Part shown: in pieces, positions 1 to 8,258 of the stretch
Layout: every line of letters begins with the position of its first letter
How positions within the stretch are numbered: position 1 is the first letter of the stretch
NCBI RefSeq assembly: GCF_963966145.1
Contig: NC_091053.1
Span: forward strand, 18,910,001-18,974,000
Reading direction: 5' to 3'
DNA length: 64,000 nt
Source of the DNA: Tenebrio molitor
Lineage: Eukaryota; Arthropoda; Insecta; Coleoptera; Tenebrionidae
Made by a program: the position numbers and the translations under genes
Notes under the pieces: generated by a model
Databases searched by the model: none
What the model saw: the letters and a program-made list of their open reading frames with translations, nothing else
What the model was told of the DNA's origin: nothing

Positions 1-252
1 GACAGATTATAGATAACGCATAATACAATAATAATAACAACTACGATATAAATGTTGATTAAAAACACATCGACTGACGAATTTTCAATAATGTTTACCA
101 TTTTGAAAATGTAAAAAGGATGATCAAAAGATTCATTTGTCACATGCCAATCCGTGACCTTGAATTCCAAAATCCTTTTTCTGCTTGTTTTTACACGAAA
201 TGACCATTACCTCCATTTATGGCAAATATTTATTTTCTTTCCTATATTTCAG

Positions 253-1271
253 ACGTACATAATCAATCTGCTAAAGCCCGCATACGACGAACTCACATGG
301 GACGACACGGACGCCAACGAAGAAGACATGAAAAAGTAACCACTCAAACTTGTACTTTTGGATAAAAATAATTCTTGTTTTTAGGTTAGCACGAGTCGCC
401 ATTTTAAGTCTGGCGTGTGCTCTAGACTACAATGACGCTTTGGAGCAAGCCAAAACCCAATTTAACGACTGGATTTCTGACACTTCACTAGATATCTCAC
501 CTAATTTGAGAAGCATCATTTACAGATACGGTGCGTTGGTGTATGACGTACCATGATAGAAATGGTTGATTTGTGTGTGTTACAGGGATGGTAACTGCAG
601 ATGAAAGTACCTGGAACAAACTGTTCGAAGTATTTGCCCAAGAATCGGACGCCAACGAGAAACTGAAACTTATGAACGGCTTGGCCAATATTCGAATTCC
701 TTCCCTCTTAATAAAGTACCTATTTAGTTCTACTTCTGGTTTTGTTTTTGCTCACGTTTTGTCATTTCAGATTGATCGAATTAGCCAAAGATGAAATGTA
801 CGTCAGAAGTCAAGACTATTTTACTCTGCTGCAATATATCTCCGCCAATCCTGTTGGAAGACCGATTGTTTGGGATTACGTCCGGTATGCATAAAGTAAA
901 CAAAGTGACACATGCTGAGACATATTTTCAGAGAGAATTGGTCCTATCTGGTCGATAGATTTACTTTGAACGATCGATATTTAGGGCGATTGATTCCAAG
1001 CATAACTGGCAGATTTTCAACAGACCTCAAAGTTGATGAGGTACAACTAATTATTTTATTGACAAATTTAATTTTACTTGATGTCTATTTCTAGATGCAA
1101 TACTTCTTTGCCAAATATCCAGAGGCTGGGGCAGGAGAATCAGCGAGACGACAAGCACTTGAGGCTGTCACCAACAACATCAAATGGTTGAACAAACATA
1201 AAAAAGAGGTGGAAGACTGGATCGTAGAAAACAAAGATTTTCGTACATCTAATGACACAGTACCTTTGTAG
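253..1271 (+). CDS. Aminopeptidase N (M1 family), 3' part of gene 1 (C-terminal ERAP1_C-like domain)
   Basis: Six exons join in one frame: 253-335, 385-530, 586-715, 771-884, 932-1040 and 1095-1271 (TAG), 253 codons including the stop. All introns are 47-55 nt with GT-AG ends. The product is the all-helical C-terminal domain of an M1 zinc aminopeptidase, which closes over the catalytic domain; the HEXXH active site lies in exons left of the window, so activity cannot be judged. Recognisable blocks are the stretch starting YIINLLKPAYDEL, the exon starting LARVAILSLACALDY, and the closing MQYFFAKYPEAGAGE block. The last two APN genes in the window have the same exon plan, which supports the splicing. 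Bases 1-252 read as intron. No frameshift or stop was seen, so this is the only APN copy here that may be functional. Confidence 0.85.
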
Positions 1272-1337
1272 ATAGATTGTGTAAATTGCTCATAATTGAT
1301 TTATACTTTGTATTTTTAAGTAAACAAATTGTACGTA

Positions 1338-1343
1338 AATAAA
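1338..1343 (+). terminator. AATAAA polyadenylation signal of APN gene 1
   Basis: A canonical AATAAA lies 67 bases after the gene 1 stop codon and well before the gene 2 start, so it is the likely 3' end signal. Confidence 0.6.
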
Positions 1344-1633
1344 ATGAAAGTGAAGTAACTAATCCAAATTTATTTTTTCGTGTCCTAACTGTAAAGTCTA
1401 CGTTGAAAAATGACTGAAGAAGAGTAGGTAATAATTTTAATTAAACACTTCTGCAATACCTACTTATGTAAAATAAAAAATAGTTGGCGGATTTATTTGT
1501 CAATTTGTACATATTTTTAATGAGTGATAATTTTGTAATGTTATAGCTGTAATTTATGAATTACGTAATGTAAAACATAAAGAAAAAAAGATAAACGTAC
1601 AGAAATAAGCGCAACAAGTTCGCTCGACACCCC
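1344..1633 (+). promoter_or_regulatory. Intergenic region with probable promoter and 5' UTR of APN gene 2
   Basis: Only 362 bp separate the gene 1 stop from the gene 2 ATG, so the gene 2 promoter must be here unless it is transcribed from upstream. The stretch is AT-rich and holds an AGATAA (GATA-type) site near 1587. GATA factors often drive insect midgut genes, but that link is inference. No clear TATA box or initiator was found. Confidence 0.35.
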
Positions 1634-2221
1634 ATGGGTTGTTTATTGACGATTTGGAGTCACAAAGTGCTTGTGCTTTTTATTGCAACTACTGCAGGCA
1701 TAGGAATAGCGACTGTTATCTTAGGATTGCGTAATGCCGAGTTAGAGTCTCAACTCAAGCAAAAAAATGTAAACGGAACTGATGAACTGTCAAATACTAC
1801 AGCTTCAGTTCCTGCAAGTGTTTCAACCAAAACTACTGCGAGTACTGCAGCCAATACTAGGACGAGGACTGCAACAACGGCGCCGCTATTAACGGAAAAA
1901 CCAGAAAAGATCTTCACAACAACACAAACAATAAACAAAGCAGTTGTTGAAAATTCGGAAGAAATGTTTAAATACAGACTACCTAAATCCGTGGTTCCTG
2001 TCGGTTACGACGTGTATTTGTTACCTGATTTAGACACAGGTCTCTTCAGAGGTAAAGTAAGTGTTGAGACGCGCGTAGAGCAAACGACGACCCAGATAGT
2101 TATGCATAGTAAAGAATTGAACATTAAACAAGTTGCAATTAATGGTAAAGCTGGAACGGTTAAGATCGACGAGCGTTGTGAACTTCTTACGGTTGAGAAA
2201 TCAGATGGGACTGGATTTTAA
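1634..2221 (+). pseudogene. APN gene 2 N-terminal exon: type II membrane anchor, Thr-rich stalk, start of M1 domain
   Basis: The ATG at 1634 opens 195 codons. Residues about 12-31 are hydrophobic with no obvious signal cleavage site, which fits a type II signal-anchor, as in classical membrane APN. Residues about 50-95 form a Thr/Ala/Ser-rich stalk, a likely O-glycosylation zone. The M1 N-terminal beta domain starts near residue 112 with KYRLPKSVVPVGYDVYL, matching gene 3 (KYRLPTSVVPLTYDLHL). Similarity to gene 3 ends at ...TVEKSDGTGF; the following TAA at 2219-2221 belongs to the inserted relic, whose sequence recurs at 24130. The exon is therefore truncated by insertion or deletion. Confidence 0.8.
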
Positions 2222-2702
2222 CCAGTGGTAGAACTCCACAATAGGGAACTATTGACCCAATAATGCCTTTTACAAATGTTGATATTTTTCAAGAAAAGGG
2301 GGCTAATAGTTTTTCAAAAAAAGTTTGGGAGCCACTGAATTTTATAAAAAAAATTGGTCAAAAAAATCATAGTAGACTTTTTTGTTATCGTTTATTCAAA
2401 ATTAAGTCACTTTGACAAGAACCTCAATTTAAATCACAATGGTTTTCACCAATCTGGAGAAACGAGAAAACCGATATGGTTTTGATGTATGGCGAAGTCC
2501 ATGGACATTCAGAGCTAGCACGGCAAATCTACGGTGAAAGGTTTCCTCAAAAGATACTTCCCAAAACATGAACCTTTGTAAACGTTGTGAAGCGCCTTCG
2601 CGATTTCGGGCGTTTCGAAATGAATAAGCACAATCTTGGCCGCCAACGAGAAGATCGCACGAGAAGTTGCAGAAGAAGAAATTCTTTACGAAAATGAAAG
2701 CC
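2216..2702 (+). mobile_element. Tc1/mariner-like relic (DUF4817-type helix-turn-helix N-terminus), left part
   Basis: An ATG at 2439 starts a peptide resembling the DUF4817 helix-turn-helix that opens many insect transposases (a GEVHGHSELARQIYGERFP stretch). The reading frame is damaged. The non-coding leader (about 2216-2330) recurs at about 24130-24240, so both are copies of one family; this copy lacks the outer end seen at 24104. The frame resumes on the far side of the LINE at 6941, showing the LINE landed inside this relic. Confidence 0.6.
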
Positions 2703-2784
2703 GGAGTCCGATTCGAGCAGTCGAAGCGAGCGGACCTGTTTTACGGCGCGCGATAAGATAAGCGGCAAGTAAAAACGAGGTAGA

Positions 2785-3531
2785 ATGAAAAAAAGTGATA
2801 GTGAAAGCGAGAGAGACGAAGATCACAAAAGGAAAAGAGAAGAAGGACGAGAATCAGAAGAGAGGATTAACCCATTTCGGAAAAGTAAAAAAGTGGAAAG
2901 ATCACCTGTTAAAAAGGCAATGGATGAGGAAATGAAAAAGATGTTGGAAAAAATTATGGAGGATGTAGGGGAGATAAAGGAAGAGAATCGGAAGATGAGC
3001 CGGGAATTGGAACAACTGAAAAGTATGATGCGTGAAAAGGAAGAAAAATGGGAAAGAGAAAAGATGGAATTAAAAGAAAAAATGACAAAATTGGAGGAGA
3101 AAATGGAAGAGCAGGAAAAAAGAGTGAGAAAAAAGAATATTGTCGTAACGGGACTGGATGAAGAGGAATGTGAGAACGAGAAGAAACTGGAAAAATGGAT
3201 GAAGGCAGAATTAGAGGTTGAAGTAAGGGTGAAAGAGATGTATAAAATAAATGGAGGAAAAATGATTGTGGCAGAACTTGAGAGCTGGGGGGAAAAACGG
3301 AAAGTTATGGAAAATAAAAGGAAACTAAGAGAAAAAAAAGGAAAGAGAGTGTACATAGAAGATGATATGACAAAAAAGGAGAGAGAGACACAGAAGAAAT
3401 TAAGAACGCTAGCCAAAGAAGAGCGAGAAAAAGGACTGCGGGTGAAAGTGGGTTATAAAAAGATATGGATAGAGGGAAAAGGTTTTAGGTGGGATGAAGA
3501 AAACGGGAAGTTACATACAGCAAATTTTTGA
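2785..3531 (+). CDS. LINE ORF1 protein (coiled coil plus RNA-binding-type domain)
   Basis: The 248-codon ORF is rich in Lys and Glu. Residues about 1-45 are basic and charged, and about 46-115 form a long coiled coil (repeated EEMKKMLEKIM-like heptads). A block beginning KNIVVTGLDEEE near residue 120 matches the RRM-like core of LINE ORF1 proteins, followed by a basic C-terminal part. Such proteins trimerise and coat the element's RNA. It has no CCHC zinc knuckles, unlike many Jockey or I ORF1 proteins. Its stop overlaps the start of the ORF2 open frame, so ORF2 may be translated by reinitiation. Confidence 0.8.
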   Translation: MKKSDSESERDEDHKRKREEGRESEERINPFRKSKKVERSPVKKAMDEEMKKMLEKIMEDVGEIKEENRKMSRELEQLKSMMREKEEKWEREKMELKEKMTKLEEKMEEQEKRVRKKNIVVTGLDEEECENEKKLEKWMKAELEVEVRVKEMYKINGGKMIVAELESWGEKRKVMENKRKLREKKGKRVYIEDDMTKKERETQKKLRTLAKEEREKGLRVKVGYKKIWIEGKGFRWDEENGKLHTANF

Positions 3532-4574
3532 ATAAGAGCGTAAGAAAAAGACGACAGGGCAGAAAAGGGAAAACGAACATGGAGAGGAATAAAGGAGAAA
3601 ACGAGCAAATAAGAATAGTATTCTGGAATGTAGCGGGAATAAAAAATAAAGAGAATGAGTTTTGGAAGTATTTGGGAGAATTTGACGTAGTGGGATTGGT
3701 AGAAACGTGGGTGGAAGAAAAAGGCTGGGAAAGATTGGAAAAGAGAATGCCGAGAGAGTTTGAGTGGAAGTGTCAATATGCAGAGAGGGAAAGCAAGAAA
3801 GGGAGAGCGAAAGGTGGGATAATAATGGGTGTGAAAAAGGGACTGAAAGAAGAAAACGGATCTGGAGTAAAAGAAGAAAGAGGGTTTATGGAAAGAACGG
3901 TAAAAAGAAAACAGAGAAAATGGAGAATTGTAACAATATACAGCAGAAGTATGAAAGAAACGAAGAGAATAATAGAAGAGCGAGTAAAAGAGCAGGAAGA
4001 AGGAACTCTGGTGATTGGGGGGGATTTTAATGCAAGAATTGGGGGAAAAGGAAGGCGGATGGAAGAACAACAAGCAACAATAGAAAGAAGACCAACAAAA
4101 GATGGAATAGAAAACGCAGAAGGGAGAGAACTGGTTAGCTTAGTAGAAGAAAGAGGATGGGACGTACTTAATGGAAACTGCATAGGAGACGAGAAAGGGG
4201 AGTACACGTATATTGGATCGAGAGGGGAGACAGTTATTGATTATGTTATGGTGAATGAAGAAGCATGGGATAAAATAGAAGAATTTAAGGTGGGAGAAAG
4301 AGTGGAGTCGGATCAAATGCCATTGGAAGTGAGGACAAAAGGAAGAGAGAAAGAGAGAAGTATGAAGGATGTTAAAAAAAAAATTGTGAAGAATATTTGG
4401 ACGGAAGAAGGAAAAGAAAAGTATAGAGCAAGACTTAGGGAGGCAAAATACGAAGAAGGAGAAATAAACGAAAAAGTGAAGGAGCTGAGCGAGAACGTAA
4501 AAAATGCAACAGAAAAAAAAAGAGATAGAGATAAGAGAGAAGATGGGGCTGTGGAAAAACGAGTGGTGGGATAA
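3528..4574 (+). CDS. LINE ORF2, first part: AP-like endonuclease
   Basis: The open frame begins at 3528 (TTG); the first ATG in frame is at 3579. It encodes the APE-type endonuclease that nicks target DNA to prime reverse transcription. Motifs in order: FWNVAG (Asn34), GLVETW (Glu59), GGDFNARIG (about 165-173), YTYIGSRGETVIDYVM, and ESDQMPLE (Gln263). The last motif normally reads SDH with His as a catalytic residue; here codon 4314-4316 is CAA (Gln). The related relic on the other strand near 22490 still encodes SDH. The frame stops at 4574, and the protein continues in another frame from about 4504, so ORF2 is split by a frameshift at a run of nine A (4513-4521). Confidence 0.85.
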   Translation: MNKSVRKRRQGRKGKTNMERNKGENEQIRIVFWNVAGIKNKENEFWKYLGEFDVVGLVETWVEEKGWERLEKRMPREFEWKCQYAERESKKGRAKGGIIMGVKKGLKEENGSGVKEERGFMERTVKRKQRKWRIVTIYSRSMKETKRIIEERVKEQEEGTLVIGGDFNARIGGKGRRMEEQQATIERRPTKDGIENAEGRELVSLVEERGWDVLNGNCIGDEKGEYTYIGSRGETVIDYVMVNEEAWDKIEEFKVGERVESDQMPLEVRTKGREKERSMKDVKKKIVKNIWTEEGKEKYRARLREAKYEEGEINEKVKELSENVKNATEKKRDRDKREDGAVEKRVVG

Positions 4575-6771
4575 AGAATGCAGGGAAGGGAAGCAAGCAG
4601 CAAGAAAGAAACTAAGAAATTGGAAAAAAGAAAAAGCAACGAAGGAAGAGTACAAGAGAGCACGCAAGAGGTACAAATTAGTATGCAAAGAGAAGAAGGA
4701 AAAGAAACGGATGGAAGAAGAAATGAAGATGAAAGGTATAAAGACGGAAGAAGAGGTGTGGAGATACATAAATAGGGAAAGAAAGAAAAAAGGAGAAATA
4801 GTGAGTGATAGAATTACTATGGAGGAATGGAGAAAGTACTTCAGTGAGTTGTTGGGGGGTGAGGAAAACAGACAAGAAAAGGAAAAGAGACAATACAGAG
4901 TGGGAGAAATAGAAGAGATAACAAGAGAAGAATTAGAGCAACAACTAAGAAAACTGAAAAGGAAAAAGGCACCGGGGAGGGACGGTATACAGAACGAATC
5001 GTGGATATATGGAACTGAAAGGGAAGTTGATAGGTTGTTAGAGATAATGAATGGAGTGTGGAAGGGAGAGGGCTTCCCCCAGGAGTGGAAGAAGGAGATA
5101 ATATGCCCCATATATAAGAAAGGAGAAAAGGATACAGCCAGCAATTACAGGGGGATCACGCTCCTTAATACGGCATATAAGGTATACGCGATGATTGTGG
5201 AAGAAAGACTGATGAAGGAAATGAATGAGCGGGGTGCGTTACCAGACGGGCAGGCGGGATTTAGGAAAGGTAGAGGGACTATGGACAACGTATATATCTT
5301 GAATCATATAATAGGAAATGAGATAAAAAAGAGGGGTAGCAAGATATATGCATTTTTTGTAGACCTGAAGGCGGCTTTTGATAATGTGGAAAGAGACTTA
5401 CTGTGGGAATACTTGAGAAAGAAAGGGATAAATGAGCATCTGGTAACAAAAATAGAAGAGATATATGAAGAGACGATAAATAGAGTGAGAGTGGATGGAA
5501 GAGTGAGTGAATGTTTCAAGACGTATAAGGGAGTAAGACAAGGTTGTCCACTAAGCCCCAGCCTGTTTGCAGCGTTTATAGGAGATATAGAGGAGATGTT
5601 CAGGAAGGGGCAGGCAGGGGGGGTCGTGGTGGGCAAAGAAAAAGTGTGGTCTTTGGCATACGCGGATGACTTGGTGGTGCTAGCGAAAGAGGAGAAAGGT
5701 ATGAAAGAAATGTTGGGAAACATGGAGAAATATATGAGGAGGAAAAAGTTGACGGTGAATGTAGAGAAATCCAAGATGATGGTGTTTAGAAAGGGGGGTG
5801 GTAGGAGAAAAATAAATGAGTGGAGATGGGAAAAGGATAAAATTGAAGAAGTGAAAGAATTTAAGTATTTAGGTTATGTGATGAATGAAAGAAACACAGC
5901 AGCAGCACATGTGAGAGAGTTAGTGAAAAAAGCGAATAAGATAATAGGAGCGGTATGGGGGATAGGAGAGAGAAAATTTGGACATGACTTTAGAAGGAGA
6001 ATAATGATGTTTGATAGTCTGGTGAAAAGCGTGATGATGTATGGAGCGGAAATATGGGGATGGAGAGAGCAAGAAGGGTTGGAAGGGGTGCAAGGAAAAT
6101 ATTTGAAATGGGTGCTAGGAGTAGATAGAGAGACACCGGGCTATATAGTGATGGAGGAAACAAAAAGGGATGGAATAAGAATAGAAGCAGGAAAGAGAGC
6201 AATAAGATTTGAGGAGAGGTTGATAGAGAGAGGAGAGTGTAGAATTTTGCAAGAGTGTCTGAAAGAAAAAAGGAAAGAAATAGGAAAAGGGGTATGGAAA
6301 GAGAGGGAGGCATATTTCGAAAGAAATGGGTATGCAGGAGCGGAGATAGAAAGAATGCGAGAGGGAGGCAGAGCAATGACATATGAATTGGTGCAGAGAG
6401 ACAGAGATGTGCAAGTGCAGGAAAGAAGAACGAGAATTAGGGAATCTAGGTACAATGGGAAGTATGAAAAAATAATAACGGAAGAACTACCAAAGTACCT
6501 AGGAAGAGAGAGTAGAAAGGAGAGAGTGATAATAGCAAGATTTAGGTGTGGAAATGAGGAGAGAGAGAATAAATATTGGAATGAGGATAGGATTAGAGTG
6601 TGCAGGATGTGTGGAGAAAAAAAGGAGACGATAGAACATATGTTGAATGAATGCGTAGAATTGAGAGAGAGAGAGGAAAGTAGAGAAGAAATGTTGAATG
6701 AGGACGGAAGAGGGATCGAATGGATGAAGAAGGTTGAGTGGAGAAGAGGGACAATATGTGGGGAGGGATAA
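4504..6771 (+). CDS. LINE ORF2, second part: reverse transcriptase and CCHC C-terminus
   Basis: The 755-codon ORF carries all core reverse transcriptase blocks: APGRDGIQNE, YAFFVDLKAAFDNV, GVRQGCPLSPSLF and the catalytic SLAYADDLVVL (YADD at 5659-5670), then KYLGYVMNE and the thumb. Near the end, CRMCGEKKETIEHMLNEC is a C-X2-C-X8-H-X4-C zinc-binding motif typical of Jockey/I/R1-type ORF2 proteins. No RNase H domain was recognised. The first codons overlap the endonuclease frame and are the linker in a shifted frame, so the ATG at 4504 is probably not a true start. There are no stops in the RT part, which supports a recent insertion. Confidence 0.88.
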   Translation: MQQKKKEIEIREKMGLWKNEWWDKECREGKQAARKKLRNWKKEKATKEEYKRARKRYKLVCKEKKEKKRMEEEMKMKGIKTEEEVWRYINRERKKKGEIVSDRITMEEWRKYFSELLGGEENRQEKEKRQYRVGEIEEITREELEQQLRKLKRKKAPGRDGIQNESWIYGTEREVDRLLEIMNGVWKGEGFPQEWKKEIICPIYKKGEKDTASNYRGITLLNTAYKVYAMIVEERLMKEMNERGALPDGQAGFRKGRGTMDNVYILNHIIGNEIKKRGSKIYAFFVDLKAAFDNVERDLLWEYLRKKGINEHLVTKIEEIYEETINRVRVDGRVSECFKTYKGVRQGCPLSPSLFAAFIGDIEEMFRKGQAGGVVVGKEKVWSLAYADDLVVLAKEEKGMKEMLGNMEKYMRRKKLTVNVEKSKMMVFRKGGGRRKINEWRWEKDKIEEVKEFKYLGYVMNERNTAAAHVRELVKKANKIIGAVWGIGERKFGHDFRRRIMMFDSLVKSVMMYGAEIWGWREQEGLEGVQGKYLKWVLGVDRETPGYIVMEETKRDGIRIEAGKRAIRFEERLIERGECRILQECLKEKRKEIGKGVWKEREAYFERNGYAGAEIERMREGGRAMTYELVQRDRDVQVQERRTRIRESRYNGKYEKIITEELPKYLGRESRKERVIIARFRCGNEERENKYWNEDRIRVCRMCGEKKETIEHMLNECVELREREESREEMLNEDGRGIEWMKKVEWRRGTICGEG

Positions 6772-6940
6772 TTGTATTTGGAAAGCTGCTAATTTGTTAT
6801 TGTTTTGAATTATTGTCTTATTTAGTTAGTTAGTTTTAGTTATTATATTATATTTTATTGTATTTTATTGAGTTAGTGGGAAATGTCGAAAATCGGATAA
6901 TTTATAAACCTGTATAGGTATTAAATATACATACAACAAC

Positions 6941-7277
6941 TACGAAAATGAAAGCCAGCCACAAACAAGTACTCGGCATCTTACAAATCACCTGAGAGTT
7001 TCTCAGTTTGTACTTTGTAGTTTGGCTGCTTAGCAAAATCCTCAAAACAGGCAAACGATGGCGGGAATTTTGAGCAAATTCTTTGATGTTTTATTTTGTT
7101 TTACTCAAACTTACAGTCTTTTTACATTGTTATTTGCGCCTTTGTTGTCTTCTGAATAAGTTGCAGGCACTATCTTATCATCACTTTAGAAATTTTATCA
7201 AAGACAATTTAACGAGAAAAGTCAAACATAACTTTGAATCATCGAAAAACTTAACATTTTAGGTTAGTCGTACTTCG
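6941..7277 (+). mobile_element. Right part of the LINE-split Tc1/mariner-like relic, plus unassigned sequence
   Basis: The relic resumes after the LINE with the 16-bp duplication and a readable piece, QPQTSTRHLTNHLRVSQF, typical of the second helix-turn-helix in DUF4817-type transposases (usual form TSTRRIA..LGVS). Beyond about 7040 the frame is lost and the right border cannot be placed. Confidence 0.45.
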
Positions 7278-7279
7278 TA

Positions 7280-8256
7280 CAGTTAAGGACACGGAATTTC
7301 GGGCATCATTTTTCTGTCATTTCAAAAAATTGCGATGTAAATCACTCTTGATTGTCAACCTCACATTCAAAAGTCAAATTTTGAAGTTTATTTTCCGTTC
7401 GCGTCAATCCACATGCGATCAATCAAAATCGTCGCAAACGGTAAAATTGAGGTTAATAATGTAAAGCCTATTTTACATTTTTCATTTTCCCCCATACGAA
7501 AATCTAACTTTCTATTTTAATAAGGCGATTGAAAGCGAAAGTGAAACATGCTAGGCAGCTAGGGGATCGGTTGCCAGCTATGAAAAACTTTCTTGCCCTG
7601 AACGACAAAAAAAATAAGCTTGATTGTACCTACCGGTCTTTGGAATTGTCCGGCAACACATTTCTGCACGTAATATATGCAGCTTCTTCAATGAAATGCA
7701 TTTTAAACTAAATTATGGCCAAGTATTCAACGACAACGATATTTGATAAATGTCATAAAATAATGTTTTTGTATTATTACTAAAGTAACGTTAACAACAA
7801 GCCAGCTTATATTAATTTTATTATAATCACTGAATCATTGTATTTACTTAAACCCTCCACCACCCGGCGTCACGGCAATTTTGCTGGAGTACAAACACTA
7901 TTACGGATATTACTATCAAGTAATAGTGCAGTGCTAATCAACATAATTACCGGCGTCTCGCCTCCACATTTTGACTTTGTTGTGTTTTATTATGTTCTGT
8001 GTCAATATTAAGGAACTTCCTCACGATATGATATGAGTAAATGTCGATGGGAGAATTAAAAGTTTAATACATTACACGCTGCGAAAGCTCTTTCACGTGC
8101 TTGGAGTTTTTAAATAACCTCGGCTACGCTTACGCTTCGCCTCGGCCATTTAAAAACCCCTCGCACATAAAAGTAAACTTTCGCAGCTTGTAATGTAAAT
8201 AACTATTTTGACAGTATACCTATTGACAGTGATGCCCGAAATTCCGTGTCTAACTG
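7280..8256. mobile_element. TA-flanked non-autonomous DNA transposon, 977 bp
   Basis: Imperfect terminal inverted repeats of about 30-40 bp start CAGTTAAGGACACGGAATTT on the left and CAGTTAGACACGGAATTT (reverse complement) on the right. Both ends abut TA (7278-7279 and 8257-8258). TA target sites and CAGT ends fit the Tc1/mariner superfamily. The interior holds no transposase. A GC-rich imperfect hairpin with CCTCGGC...GCCTCGG lies near 8117-8150. Confidence 0.75.
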
Positions 8257-8258
8257 TA

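Larger units (their letters stand above)
2703..6940 (+). mobile_element. Near-complete non-LTR retrotransposon (LINE) with 16-bp target-site duplication
   Basis: The element is 4238 bp. It is bounded by a perfect 16-bp direct repeat, TACGAAAATGAAAGCC, at 2687-2702 and 6941-6956. It has a short 5' UTR (2703-2784), ORF1, an ORF2 carrying AP-like endonuclease then reverse transcriptase and a C-terminal CCHC motif, and an AT-rich 3' UTR that ends in a short ACAAC repeat rather than poly(A). This order fits the Jockey/I/R1 group of insect LINEs; I cannot assign the clade more finely without a tree. The sense strand is very purine-rich, which creates long meaningless open frames on the other strand. 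Two related, decayed copies lie at 13190-14545 and, reversed, at 21120-22540. A frameshift splits ORF2 and one endonuclease residue is changed, so this copy is probably not self-sufficient. Confidence 0.9.

Noticed and set aside
4140..5144. Long minus-strand ORF of 334 codons
   Set aside because: It is antisense to the LINE endonuclease/RT and exists because the purine-rich coding strand lacks reverse-strand stops; its Phe/Ser-rich peptide has no domain. The same holds for the minus ORFs at 2823-3416, 3453-4073 and 5304-5774.
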